NCBI RefSeq assembly: GCF_003325475.1
Contig: NZ_CP029495.1
Location: 1,302,001-1,366,000, forward strand
DNA: 64,000 bases
Source: Chromobacterium phragmitis
Lineage (GTDB): Bacteria > Pseudomonadota > Gammaproteobacteria > Burkholderiales > Chromobacteriaceae
Reading direction: 5' to 3'
Under the pieces are notes generated by a model. That model made no database searches. It was not told the DNA's origin and worked only from the letters and a program-made list of their open reading frames with translations. Shown piece after piece: positions 8,459 to 17,033 of this stretch. The position numbers and the translations under genes were made by a program. How positions within the stretch are numbered: the first letter of the stretch is position 1; each line of letters begins with the position of its first letter.

Positions 8459-9357
8459 CAGCTCAATGGAATCAGATAGTAATGGTCGAATAAAAGCGCC
8501 GCGAACAACCAGGTCAGATACCAGATAGACCAAGCGAACAGGCGGCGCGCCAATGCGTCAGCATACTGGCGATGCAACCGCGCAGCAAGAAACAGCATCC
8601 TGCCGTCCAGCAGCAAAACAGCGGCCAGATATATTGCACCCGCCTTGCCCAACGCCACAGGCAACAAGGTGATCCCGCTCAGCAACAGGCTATACAGCAC
8701 GATGGACAGCGTGGTGTAACGCTGCCCATGCGTAACTGGAAGCATGGGCAGGCCGGACCTGGCGTAATCGTCTCTTCGATACAGCGCCAGCGCCCAGAAA
8801 TGCGGCGGCGTCCAGGTATAGATGATCAGAAACAGCACCAGCGCAAACGCGCCGATCTCGCCATTCACCGCCGCCCATCCCAACACCGGCGGCATCGCGC
8901 CGCTGGCGCCGCCGATCACGATGTTCTGCGGAGTATTCGGCTTCAGCAACAAGGTGTAGACAACCGCGTAGCCTACAAAAGTTCCCAGCGTCAGCCACGC
9001 GGTCAGCGCGTTGCAGCAAGCCAGCAGCAAGGCCAGCCCCATTCCGCCGATGGCCAGCGCCACCAGTAGCGTCTCCCAAAAGCCGACTTGGCCGGTGGCC
9101 GTTGCGCGCCATGCGGTGCGCCTCATCCGGATATCAACGCCGCGCTCGACCAGGCAGTTGACCATCGCCGCCGCGCCCGCCACCAAAGCGATGCCCAGCG
9201 TGGCAGGCACCACCACCACGGCATCCGGAATGCCCGGACTCGCGAGAAACATGCCTATCACCGCGCAAAACACGATCAGCGCGACCACCCTGGGCTTGGA
9301 CAGCTGCCACAACGCGTGCGCGTGTTGTCTCCAATGCGGCAGGCCGACGGCGCTCAT
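8458..9357 (-). CDS. ctaB: Protoheme IX farnesyltransferase (heme O synthase)
   Basis: This inner-membrane UbiA-family enzyme attaches a farnesyl group to heme b to give heme O. The 299-residue product begins MSAVGLPHWRQH and has about nine hydrophobic segments. The first prenyl-diphosphate motif reads NCLVERGVDIRMRRTAWR, with Glu and Gly where the enterobacterial form has NxxxDxDxD spacing; I believe this variant is common in Betaproteobacteria. The second motif is YRRDDYARSGLPMLPV. The start at 9357 overlaps the ctaA stop by 4 bp. Confidence 0.95.
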   Translation of the reverse strand: MSAVGLPHWRQHAHALWQLSKPRVVALIVFCAVIGMFLASPGIPDAVVVVPATLGIALVAGAAAMVNCLVERGVDIRMRRTAWRATATGQVGFWETLLVALAIGGMGLALLLACCNALTAWLTLGTFVGYAVVYTLLLKPNTPQNIVIGGASGAMPPVLGWAAVNGEIGAFALVLFLIIYTWTPPHFWALALYRRDDYARSGLPMLPVTHGQRYTTLSIVLYSLLLSGITLLPVALGKAGAIYLAAVLLLDGRMLFLAARLHRQYADALARRLFAWSIWYLTWLFAALLFDHYYLIPLS

Positions 9358-10388
9358 CGTCCCTCTCCCGGCCGCCTGAAACGCTCCGGAGGAAGATAGC
9401 CAAACCTCGCCCAAGCCCCGCTCGGTCCCAACTGCGTCTCTCCCGTTCGCAGCCTGGCCCGCAACAGCAGCGACACCGCCATCAGCAGGGCCGCTCCGGC
9501 ATTGTGAGCCACCGCCAATGGCAAAGGCAGCTGCAATAGCACGTTGGCGACGCCAAGCGATGCCTGCAGCGCCCAGACAGCCACCAAACATGACAAATGC
9601 CCGCGCAACGCGCGTTCCGCCCATCCTCGCGACACGACTGCCAACAGAAGCAGCGACACCAGCAAAGCGCCCAGACGATGCAGCCAGTGGATGGTCACCA
9701 AGCTGGCGAAATCCAGCAGGCTGCCATCCGGAGCCTCGCCCAAGTCGCGAGACAGGTGAAAAGCGTGATCGAAGCGCAGCGCCGGCCATGCCTCGCCGTT
9801 GCAGCCTGGAAAACCCTGGCAGGCCAAAGCGGCGTAATTGCTGGACACCCAGCCGCCCAGCGCCAGTTGCAGGCCCGTCGCCGCCGCCAGCAGGCCGGCC
9901 AGCCAGCCGATACTGCCGGACGCGGAAATCTGCACCAACCTCGGAGACAACGCCATCCAGACCAATATTTGCAGCACGGCCATGCCGCCGAGCAAATGGG
10001 ACGTGACGATGACGGGTTTGAGCAGCTGCGTGACGGTCAGCATGCCCAGCATGCCCTGCATGCCGACCACGGCCACAAGCAGGGAGGCTGGCAGCCTCTG
10101 GCGGCGCTCTCGCCAAGCCCGCCATGCGATCAACGCGATCAGCGCGCCCAGGCCTCCGGCCAGATAGCGATGCGCCATCTCGCGCCATGCCTTGCCCAGA
10201 CTGACCGGACCATCCGGCGACATCGCCTGCGCCTCGCGTATGCTGTCGGCCGCGTGAGCCGGCGACAACTGGCCATAGCACCCTGGCCAATCCGGGCACC
10301 CCAACCCGGCGTGTGACAGCCTGACATAGGCGCCGAAAGGCACCACGATCGCGGCCAACAGCAAGGCCAGCCAAACCAGTCTTCGCAT
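9354..10388 (-). CDS. ctaA: Heme A synthase (COX15/CtaA)
   Basis: This integral membrane monooxygenase oxidises the C8 methyl of heme O to give heme A for the aa3 oxidase. The 344-residue product has eight hydrophobic helices. Heme-ligand histidines occur in MAHRYLAGG, TSHLLGGM, IHWLHRLGA and AHNAGAA. The cysteine-containing loop LGCPDWPGCYGQL, typical of one CtaA class, follows helix 1, and a second Cys pair (ACQGFPGC) mirrors it in the second half. The pseudo-duplicated layout is normal. Confidence 0.95.
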   Translation of the reverse strand: MRRLVWLALLLAAIVVPFGAYVRLSHAGLGCPDWPGCYGQLSPAHAADSIREAQAMSPDGPVSLGKAWREMAHRYLAGGLGALIALIAWRAWRERRQRLPASLLVAVVGMQGMLGMLTVTQLLKPVIVTSHLLGGMAVLQILVWMALSPRLVQISASGSIGWLAGLLAAATGLQLALGGWVSSNYAALACQGFPGCNGEAWPALRFDHAFHLSRDLGEAPDGSLLDFASLVTIHWLHRLGALLVSLLLLAVVSRGWAERALRGHLSCLVAVWALQASLGVANVLLQLPLPLAVAHNAGAALLMAVSLLLRARLRTGETQLGPSGAWARFGYLPPERFRRPGEGR

Positions 10389-10436
10389 GGCAAGCTCCCC
10401 CTTCTGCGCACATCGCGTCCGCCGGCCTGCGCCGGC

Positions 10437-10946
10437 TCAGCCCAATCCGTTGTTCACCTTCAATACTTTGGCCACTTCGTCGATCACCTGGCGCGGATCG
10501 GCGCCATCGCGATAGAACATAACCTGATTACCCAGGGGGTCGATTAGATAAAACCCCTGGTTTCCGGCCGGCAACTCCGTTTCCGCCTCATGCGGCAGGC
10601 TGTGAGGCACCTCCAGCGGCGCAGATCGATCCGCGACCTGTAGTGCCACTCTGGTCATCCTCGCGGTAGCCTCGCCCTGCGCTCTCTCAATCTGGCGCAT
10701 AGCATGCCAGCGTTGCTGGCAACGGCCGTGGCATTCCGCGCCCAGCACCGCTGTCAACACCCATTTACCGCGCGGCCACCCCGGCTGCACCGCGGCGGTG
10801 AACGGGCGGGTGGGCAGCAACTGGCCGTAACTGCGCCCGCCTTGCGGCGGTAGCAACCAATAGGCCAGCCAAGCGGCCAATACCGGAGCCAAACACAGCA
10901 AGCCCATCGCCAGCAAGGCCGCGCGTCCGCGATTAATGGATTTCAT
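10437..10946 (-). CDS. Sco/thioredoxin-like membrane protein of the oxidase cluster
   Basis: The 169-residue protein has one N-terminal membrane anchor (residues about 9-32) and a periplasmic domain. That domain contains a Cys pair, LGAECHGRCQQRW, in the position of the SCO CxxxC, and a C-terminal FYLIDPLGNQVMFY strand resembling SCO/thioredoxin folds. It overlaps the SURF1 gene end by 14 bp and precedes ctaA by 48 bp. A role in oxidase copper or redox assembly is inferred from the fold hint and from location only. No distal histidine like that of SCO1 is clear. Confidence 0.7.
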   Translation of the reverse strand: MKSINRGRAALLAMGLLCLAPVLAAWLAYWLLPPQGGRSYGQLLPTRPFTAAVQPGWPRGKWVLTAVLGAECHGRCQQRWHAMRQIERAQGEATARMTRVALQVADRSAPLEVPHSLPHEAETELPAGNQGFYLIDPLGNQVMFYRDGADPRQVIDEVAKVLKVNNGLG

Positions 10947-11652
10947 GCCTACGCCTCCAGATCAGCCAGCTTGCGCCGCTGATGCATATGCCCAGCAACA
11001 GCCATTGCAACGCATAGGCGTAGTGGCGGTCTGGCATGAACTCGGGTACCACTGGCCAGTGCAGCAAAGGCGCTGGGGAGTTTTCCAAGACCACCACCCC
11101 CTGGAACCAATGGCCTGGGTAGCGCTTGCGCAATGCGTCTTCGTCCACCTGGTCTACGGGCCCCTCTGCGCCTTTTGTCGCGTCGGAAAGTACGAAATGG
11201 CGAGGCGTCGGCATCCGGTACCCCTGCGCGACAATCTGGTCTGACCGAAAGTCAGGCAAACTTGCGCCATCGACTAGCCAGCCCAAATCCAGCAGCACCA
11301 TAGAGTGGTCCGCTCCCTGCCGCCACGGCTGCAGAATTCGACGCCCGCTCTGCCCCGCCAAATAACTGTTGCGCAGCTCGATCACCGGCCCCACTGGCTC
11401 GCCATGATCCAGTCTGACCCGGGTAAATTCAGGAGGCGGCTCGGCATCCCGGAACACCAGCTCCACCGGCGCGGTACTCATCGCGCTGGTCAACGAGCGC
11501 AGCAGCACTTCCTTGTCTTGCCCCCTTTGCCACTGCCATACTCCCAGTACATATGGTAATAAGTTGATTACCAATAGAAACAGCCATAGCAGCCGCCGCC
11601 ATCTAGACTGTGGCTTATGTTCCGGATCAGTATGCGTGGAGGATACGGTCAT
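10933..11652 (-). CDS. SURF1-family oxidase assembly protein
   Basis: SURF1 proteins assist heme a insertion into oxidase subunit I. The product (239 residues from the ATG at 11652; an ATG four codons upstream at 11664 is also possible) has an N-terminal and a C-terminal transmembrane helix flanking a periplasmic domain. The family motif VLGVWQWQRGQDKE follows the first helix, and VPEFMPDRHYAYALQW precedes the last. Its start codon overlaps that of the divergent DUF2909 gene. Confidence 0.9.
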   Translation of the reverse strand: MTVSSTHTDPEHKPQSRWRRLLWLFLLVINLLPYVLGVWQWQRGQDKEVLLRSLTSAMSTAPVELVFRDAEPPPEFTRVRLDHGEPVGPVIELRNSYLAGQSGRRILQPWRQGADHSMVLLDLGWLVDGASLPDFRSDQIVAQGYRMPTPRHFVLSDATKGAEGPVDQVDEDALRKRYPGHWFQGVVVLENSPAPLLHWPVVPEFMPDRHYAYALQWLLLGICISGASWLIWRRRHEIH

Positions 11653-11848
11653 GAAACTCGTCATCCTGTTGTTGCTCGTCTGTATCGTACTGGCCCTGTT
11701 CTGGGGGCTAACTGGGCTGATGAAGGCCGAACACGGCTCTCAGCGCCTGGTCCGCTCGCTGACTCTGCGGGTTGGGTTGTCCATAGGATTATTCCTGCTG
11801 CTGCTACTGGGAGCGCTATTCGGCTGGTGGCGCCCGCACCATGTCTGA
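11651..11848 (+). CDS. DUF2909 twin-transmembrane small protein
   Basis: The 65-residue protein starts MKLVILLLLVCIVLALFWGL. It has two hydrophobic helices (about 1-20 and 43-60) separated by a basic/polar loop with HGSQRLVRSLTLRVGLS. This fits the DUF2909 family that accompanies oxidase assembly genes in Proteobacteria. It is the only plus-strand gene inside the cox cluster. It lies divergent to SURF1 with overlapping start codons and convergent to coxC (9-bp gap). Its function is unknown. Confidence 0.8.
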   Translation: MKLVILLLLVCIVLALFWGLTGLMKAEHGSQRLVRSLTLRVGLSIGLFLLLLLGALFGWWRPHHV

Positions 11849-11857
11849 ACGCCCGTC

Positions 11858-12715
11858 TCATAACCAGTAAACGAAGATGAATAGCAAAAGCCACACCACA
11901 TCCACAAAGTGCCAATACCAGCTGGCCGCCTCAAAAGCGAAATGATGCTTGGGATCGAAGTGGCCGCTCATGCTGCGCAGCCATACCACGAACAAGATGA
12001 TGGAACCCAGCAGCACATGCAGGCCATGGAAGCCGGTCAGCATGAAAAAGGTCATGCCGTAAGCGCCCGAAGCCAAGGTCAAATTCAATTTGCTGAAAGC
12101 GTGGCCGTATTCATGCATCTGTAAGCTCAGGAAAGTGCAGCCCAACAGCACGGTCAATAGTAGCCCCAGCTTGAACTGGCGCCGTTTTCCCTGCAGCAGC
12201 CCCCAATGCGCCCATGTGACGGTGGCGCCCGAGCTGAGCAGAATCAGCGTATTCAGCGATGGCAGGCCCCAAGCTTCCATCGCCTGGTAAGCCTGGGAAA
12301 TGCCGGGGCCGGTGGATAATGGCCATGACGCTTCGAAATCCGGATACAACATTTTGTAGTCCAACGACCCCAGTTCCGGCACCGATACCATCCTCACCCA
12401 GAACAGCGCGCCGAAAAAGGCACCGAAGAACATCACTTCGGAAAAAATGAACCAGCCCATGCCCCAGCGAAACGACATGTCCTCCCGTCCCAGATAGACG
12501 CCCAAGCGGCTCTCGCGTATCACGTCGCCGAACCACCCGACCAGCATCACCACCAGGATAAGCGCGCCCACCCCCAGCGACACCTTGCCCAACAACATGC
12601 CGTTGACCGCGAACGCGGCGCCCAAGCCGATGCAGAACAGCGCCAGCGACCCCACCATTGGCCAGCGCGACGGCGACGGCACGAAATAACGGTTCTGCTC
12701 TTCCACGCTTGCCAT
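11858..12715 (-). CDS. ctaE: Cytochrome c oxidase subunit III
   Basis: The 285-residue integral membrane protein with seven hydrophobic segments stabilises the catalytic core. Family features include MGWFIFSEVMFFGAFFGALFW, with the conserved Glu; the long insert before LNTLILLSSGATVTWAHWG; LTGFHGLHVLLG; and WYWHFVDVVWLLLFIFVYW at the C-terminus. It follows the DUF2970 gene by 10 bp in the oxidase operon. Confidence 0.96.
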   Translation of the reverse strand: MASVEEQNRYFVPSPSRWPMVGSLALFCIGLGAAFAVNGMLLGKVSLGVGALILVVMLVGWFGDVIRESRLGVYLGREDMSFRWGMGWFIFSEVMFFGAFFGALFWVRMVSVPELGSLDYKMLYPDFEASWPLSTGPGISQAYQAMEAWGLPSLNTLILLSSGATVTWAHWGLLQGKRRQFKLGLLLTVLLGCTFLSLQMHEYGHAFSKLNLTLASGAYGMTFFMLTGFHGLHVLLGSIILFVVWLRSMSGHFDPKHHFAFEAASWYWHFVDVVWLLLFIFVYWL

Positions 12716-12725
12716 GTCACTCCTC

Positions 12726-12902
12726 CTAACGGGTCACCCAGGACACCAGCAATAACAGGGCGACGATCAGCCCTCCCGCCAGCGCCAGCGCGGTCACGAT
12801 CAACTGCCACGGTTTGAGCGCCTGATCCGCCTGCGAGGCGGTGCCCCTGCGCACGCCGATGAAAGCGCCCAACACCGCCTTCATGCCTTGTCCCCAACTC
12901 AT
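12726..12902 (-). CDS. DUF2970 small membrane protein
   Basis: The 58-residue protein begins MSWGQGMKAVLGAFIGVRRG, continues with a polar stretch (SQADQALKPWQL) and ends in one transmembrane helix. This matches the DUF2970 family found between ctaG and coxC in betaproteobacterial oxidase operons. Its ATG overlaps the ctaG stop by 4 bp. Its location implies a role in oxidase assembly or stability; no function is known to me. Confidence 0.8.
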   Translation of the reverse strand: MSWGQGMKAVLGAFIGVRRGTASQADQALKPWQLIVTALALAGGLIVALLLLVSWVTR

Positions 12903-13444
12903 GACGCTCCTCCCTGGCCCGGCACGTCGAACACGGTGTACGCCAAAGTGATGCTGGTGATCGAGGCCGGCAGCTTGCGGTCTATCACGAACACCACCGG
13001 GAAGGTTCGGGTCTCCCCCGGCTGAAAACGCTGCTGGGTAAAGCAGAAACACTCCAGTTTCTTCACGTACTCGCCGGCCTCCGCCGGCAAATAGCGCGGC
13101 AGCGCCTGCCCCACCACCGCATGCGGGCTGGCATTGGTGATGCGATACTGCACCTGGACGAAAGTGCCGGGTTTGACTTTCAGATGCGTGGTGAGGGGCT
13201 GCACCTGCCAAGGCAAGCCGGCCTGCACCGTGGAGTCGAAAGTCATCCGAACCTCACCATCGCCGGCAATCAGATCGCCATGCTGCAAAGCATCCGCCTT
13301 GACGATGTCGTTGAGGCCGATCTGATCGCAGACGATGCGGTACAGCGGAATCATCGCCCAGGCAAAGGCGAACATCAGCGCGACAATCAGCGTCAGCCGC
13401 CTCACCAGCCTCAGATTACGCCGCCGCATCGCCATCGCGTCCAT
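12899..13444 (-). CDS. ctaG: Cytochrome c oxidase assembly protein CtaG/Cox11
   Basis: This single-pass periplasmic copper chaperone supplies the CuB site of subunit I. The 181-residue product begins MDAMAMRRRNLRLVRR, has one membrane helix (about 17-38) and then a beta-sandwich. The copper-binding motif is LECFCFTQQRF (CFCF), and the family hallmark MIPLYRIVCDQIGLN follows the membrane helix. The start at 13444 lies 1 bp after the coxA stop. Confidence 0.95.
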   Translation of the reverse strand: MDAMAMRRRNLRLVRRLTLIVALMFAFAWAMIPLYRIVCDQIGLNDIVKADALQHGDLIAGDGEVRMTFDSTVQAGLPWQVQPLTTHLKVKPGTFVQVQYRITNASPHAVVGQALPRYLPAEAGEYVKKLECFCFTQQRFQPGETRTFPVVFVIDRKLPASITSITLAYTVFDVPGQGGAS

Positions 13445-13445
13445 G

Positions 13446-15092
13446 TCATTCCCCCGGGTGGGCATGCCCCGATCCGGTGTCTTGGCAGGACAGGATCACG
13501 CCGTTCTCACCGACCTCAAGCTTCGGAGCCTGCTCGAAACTGTGATAAGGAGCAGGCGTAGGCAGCTCCCATTCCAGCGTGTTGGCCCCCTCCCAAGGCT
13601 TGTGCGGCGCCTTCTCGCCATGCCGCAACGAATGCAGGATGTTGTACAAGAAGATCAATTGCCCCAAGCCGAACATGAAGGCGCCCACGCTGGCGATGCG
13701 GTTGAAATCTGTGAACTGCAACGCGTAATCGGGAATCCGCCGCGGCATGCCGGCCAGGCCCAAGAAATGCATGGGGAAGAAGGTGACGTTGAACCAGATC
13801 ATCGACCACCAGAAGTGCAGCTTGCCAAGCTTCTCGTCGTACATCCGGCCGCTCATCTTGGGGAACCAGTAGTAAATGGCGGAGAACAGGCTGAACAGCG
13901 CGCCGGCCACCAGCACGTAATGGAAATGCGCGACCACGTAGTAACTGGCATGCAGCTGGATATCCACAGCCGCCACGCTGAGCGTGATGCCGGACAGGCC
14001 CCCGATGGTGAACAGCAGGATAAAGCCGATGGAGAACAGCATCGGCGTTTCGAAGCTCATCGCCCCCTCCCACATGGTGGCGATCCAGTTGAACACCTTC
14101 ACGCCGGTAGGCACCGCGATCAGCATCGTCGCGTACATGAAGAACAACTGGGCGGAGGCCGGCATGCCGGTGGCGAACATGTGGTGCGCCCACACCATGA
14201 AAGACAGGATGCCGATGGAGCTGGTGGCGTACACCATCGAGGTGTAGCCGAACAAGGGCTTGCGTGAGAAGGTGGGAATCACTTGGCTGACGATGCCGAA
14301 GGCCGGCAACGCCATGATGTAGACCTCGGGGTGGCCGAAGAACCAGAACACGTGCTGGTAAAGGATGGGGTCGCCGCCGCCGGCCGCGTTGAAAAAGTGG
14401 GTGCCGAAGTGGCGGTCGGTCAACACCATGGTCACCGCGCCGGCCAGCACCGGCATCACCGCGATGATCAGATAGGCAGTGATCAGCGACGCCCAGGCGA
14501 ACATCGGCATCTTCATCATCGTCATGCCTGGCGCGCGCAGATTGAGTATGGTGACGATGATGTTGATCGAGCCCATGATGGAGCTGATGCCCAGGATATG
14601 GATGGCGAAGATGGTCAGATCCATTCCCACGCCCAATTGAGTGGACAGCGGCGCGTAAAGCGTCCATCCCGCCGCCGCCGCGCCGCCGGGCACCGCGAAG
14701 GACAGCAGCAACAGCGCCGCCGCCGGCGGCAACAACCAAAAACTCCAGTTGTTCATCCGGGCGAAAGCCATGTCCGGCGCGCCTATCATCATGGGCAGCA
14801 TCCAGTTGGCCATGCCGGTGAAGGCTGGCATGATGGCACCGAACACCATGATCAGGCCATGCAGCGTGGTCAGCTGATTGAACAGCTCCGGCTCGAAAAA
14901 GCGCAACCCGGGGCTGAACAATTCTGCGCGTATGCACAGCGCCAACACGCCGCCAGTCAAAAACATCGTGAACGAGAACCACAGGTACATCGTGCCGATG
15001 TCCTTGTGATTGGTGGCCATCAGCCAGCGAGCCAAGCCATGGGGCTTGCCGTGATGCGCCCCCCCGGCGTGGGTGGTTTCCGCGATTGCCAT
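13446..15092 (-). CDS. ctaD: Cytochrome c oxidase subunit I (aa3 type)
   Basis: This is the catalytic subunit that reduces O2 to water at the heme a3-CuB centre. The 548-residue product has twelve membrane helices. CuB ligands are in FFGHPEVYIM (His plus the cross-linked Tyr) and VWAHHMFATG. Heme ligands are in TTLHGLIMVF and VAHFHYVLVAG. The Tyr in HPEVY and the K- and D-channel residues around MPMMIGAPDMAFARMNNWSF identify the A-type family. It lies 12 bp downstream of coxB. Confidence 0.98.
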   Translation of the reverse strand: MAIAETTHAGGAHHGKPHGLARWLMATNHKDIGTMYLWFSFTMFLTGGVLALCIRAELFSPGLRFFEPELFNQLTTLHGLIMVFGAIMPAFTGMANWMLPMMIGAPDMAFARMNNWSFWLLPPAAALLLLSFAVPGGAAAAGWTLYAPLSTQLGVGMDLTIFAIHILGISSIMGSINIIVTILNLRAPGMTMMKMPMFAWASLITAYLIIAVMPVLAGAVTMVLTDRHFGTHFFNAAGGGDPILYQHVFWFFGHPEVYIMALPAFGIVSQVIPTFSRKPLFGYTSMVYATSSIGILSFMVWAHHMFATGMPASAQLFFMYATMLIAVPTGVKVFNWIATMWEGAMSFETPMLFSIGFILLFTIGGLSGITLSVAAVDIQLHASYYVVAHFHYVLVAGALFSLFSAIYYWFPKMSGRMYDEKLGKLHFWWSMIWFNVTFFPMHFLGLAGMPRRIPDYALQFTDFNRIASVGAFMFGLGQLIFLYNILHSLRHGEKAPHKPWEGANTLEWELPTPAPYHSFEQAPKLEVGENGVILSCQDTGSGHAHPGE

Positions 15093-15104
15093 GAGTCCGA
15101 CTCC

Positions 15105-16220
15105 TTATGCCGCCTTGCCGCGCGCAGCCTTCACTTCCCTGGGCTGCACGACCTGGCCGGTATGGTTGCCCCAGCTGTTGCGCTCATAGGTGATCACCGC
15201 CGCGATGTCGGTATCGGACAATTGCTTGCCCCAAGCCGCCATCGCCGGATTCTTCTTGCTGCCGAACAGCACGATCTGGATATGGCCTGCCTTGTCGCCG
15301 GTGACGATGGGAGATCCGTCCAACGCGGGGAAGGCGCCTGGCAAGCCCTTGCCATTCGCCTGGTGACAGGGTACGCAGTTCTGCGCATACACCTTTTCGC
15401 CTCGCGCTTTCAAATCCTCCAGTTTCCAGAGCTTGCTGGGGTCGTCGGCGGCGGCGGCCATCTGCTTGAGCTTGGCGGCTCGCCACTTGTCGTATTCCGC
15501 CGGCGACTTCGCCTCCACCACGATGGGCATGAAGCCATGATCCTTGCCGCACAGTTCCGAACACTGGCCGCGATAGACGCCGGGTTTTTCGATCAGCATC
15601 CAGCTATCGCGCAGGAAGCCGGGAATGGCATCCTGCTTGACGCCGAGCTGCGGCACCCACCATGAGTGGATCACGTCGTTAGCTGTCAGGAGCAGCCGTA
15701 TCTTGCGTTCGGTCGGCACCACCAGCGGCTCATCCACTTCCAACAGATAGTTCGCGGGCTTCTGGGCCGCGCCCTCTATCGCCTCGCGCGGGGTGGCGAG
15801 GTGGCTGACAAAGCCGAAATTGTCGTCAAGGTAGTCGTAGCGCCATTTCCATTGATAACCGGTGATCTTGATGGTCATGTCCTCGCTGCGCGTGCTTTTC
15901 TGTGCCAGCACTGCCCGCGTGGCGGGCACCGCGATGATTACCAAAATCAACAGCGGCACCACGGTCCAGATGATTTCCACCGTGGTGTTTTCGTGAAATT
16001 GCTTGGCCTCGTTGCCGACCGATTTCCGGTGGTGGAAGATGGAGTAGAGCATCACCAGAAACACCACGGCGAAGATCACGCCGGTCACGATCAACAGCAT
16101 GGTGTGAAGGTGATATTCGGTGCGCGCGAGTGGAGTGACTGGCGGCTGCAGGTTGAACTCGGCCGCGGCCGCGCCCTGAGCGGCCAGCAGCAGGCATAGC
16201 GGAATGCGCAAACAAGACAT
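15105..16220 (-). CDS. ctaC: Cytochrome c oxidase subunit II with fused C-terminal cytochrome c
   Basis: The 371-residue product has a signal peptide (MSCLRIPLCLLLAAQGAAAA), two membrane helices, a cupredoxin domain with CuA ligands in GQCSELCGKDHGFM, and a C-terminal c-type cytochrome domain. The heme site is NCVPCHQANGKGLPG and the axial Met is in NPAMAAWG. The fusion lets the complex take electrons from a covalently tethered cytochrome. The ATG at 16220 is preceded by AGGGGG. It is the first gene of the oxidase operon, which reads coxB-coxA-ctaG-DUF2970-coxC. Confidence 0.97.
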   Translation of the reverse strand: MSCLRIPLCLLLAAQGAAAAEFNLQPPVTPLARTEYHLHTMLLIVTGVIFAVVFLVMLYSIFHHRKSVGNEAKQFHENTTVEIIWTVVPLLILVIIAVPATRAVLAQKSTRSEDMTIKITGYQWKWRYDYLDDNFGFVSHLATPREAIEGAAQKPANYLLEVDEPLVVPTERKIRLLLTANDVIHSWWVPQLGVKQDAIPGFLRDSWMLIEKPGVYRGQCSELCGKDHGFMPIVVEAKSPAEYDKWRAAKLKQMAAAADDPSKLWKLEDLKARGEKVYAQNCVPCHQANGKGLPGAFPALDGSPIVTGDKAGHIQIVLFGSKKNPAMAAWGKQLSDTDIAAVITYERNSWGNHTGQVVQPREVKAARGKAA

Positions 16221-16396
16221 GTTGCCCCCTAAGGTCGGAACGACCGACACAATGCACTGCATGCACAAGCACCGGCTTGCCGCCGGCATGCTTTCATCGT
16301 AGGAGCAATGTCAAGAAAAACAAGAAGACGTCATGACGCGCCGCAATGCGCGGAGACATGAGCATGGAGGGCCGGCGCCGTCCGCCCGGAGGGCGC

Positions 16397-17029
16397 TCAA
16401 GCCGCCGGTTGGTAGGGAATTTCCAGCAGCAGCGGAGCCGGAATGTGGCGCTTCAGCGTATCCAGATTTGCCGTGTAGGCCGCCTGCGGCGGCTGCGCGC
16501 AATTGGCCACCCAGCCCGCCAGCTCCAGCCCGCTGTCGCACACAGCCTTCGCCGTCAGCAAGGCGTGGTTGATGCAGCCTAACCGCATCCCAACGACAAG
16601 GATCACCGGCAATCCCAAAGAACGCGCCATGTCAGACATGAATAGGCTATCGGACAATGGAGCCAGCCAGCCGCCCGCGCCCTCCACCAACACGATGTCG
16701 GCTTGTGTTTGCAAACGCCGATAATGATCGACGATACGCGGCAGTTCGATTTCCACTCCGGCTTCGCGCGCGGCGATATGCGGCGACACCGGCGGCAGAA
16801 AACGGTAGGGATTCATCCATTCCAGATCGGTCTGTCCCGTGGCGGCGGTCAGCCTTGCCACATCGTCGTTCCACCAACTTCCGTCTGGCAAGATCTCGCA
16901 ACCCGACGCCACCGGCTTCATCGCCAGCACCCGCTTGCCTTGCTCCTGGTACAACCGTATCAGCGCGACCGCAGAATGGGTTTTGCCTATTTCGGTATCG
17001 GTGCCTGTGATGAAAAATCCTTGGCTCAT
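16397..17029 (-). CDS. bioD: Dethiobiotin synthetase
   Basis: BioD closes the ureido ring of dethiobiotin from DAPA, CO2 and ATP. The 210-residue product begins MSQGFFITGTDTEIGKTHSA. The P-loop is GTDTEIGKT, MKPVASGC is the substrate/Mg region, VLVEGAGGWLAPL carries the second nucleotide motif, and the base-recognition element is in VANC. The gene follows the CatB-type acetyltransferase gene by 4 bp. No other bio gene is in the window. Confidence 0.95.
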   Translation of the reverse strand: MSQGFFITGTDTEIGKTHSAVALIRLYQEQGKRVLAMKPVASGCEILPDGSWWNDDVARLTAATGQTDLEWMNPYRFLPPVSPHIAAREAGVEIELPRIVDHYRRLQTQADIVLVEGAGGWLAPLSDSLFMSDMARSLGLPVILVVGMRLGCINHALLTAKAVCDSGLELAGWVANCAQPPQAAYTANLDTLKRHIPAPLLLEIPYQPAA

Positions 17030-17033
17030 CTGA

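Noticed and set aside
8458..9357. Altered diphosphate-binding motif in heme O synthase (NxxxE...D instead of NxxxDxDxD)
   Set aside because: I recall the same NCLVE-type motif in other betaproteobacterial CtaB proteins, and the second motif and length are normal, so it is a lineage variant rather than a defect.
8458..10413. One continuous minus-strand frame of about 650 codons spanning ctaB and most of ctaA
   Set aside because: Only the last 299 codons form a recognisable protein (CtaB). The upstream part is the out-of-frame shadow of ctaA, whose own frame is clearly coding.
15105..16220. Cytochrome c domain on oxidase subunit II as a novel fusion
   Set aside because: CoxB-cytochrome c fusions are well known in caa3/aa3-type oxidases of many bacteria.
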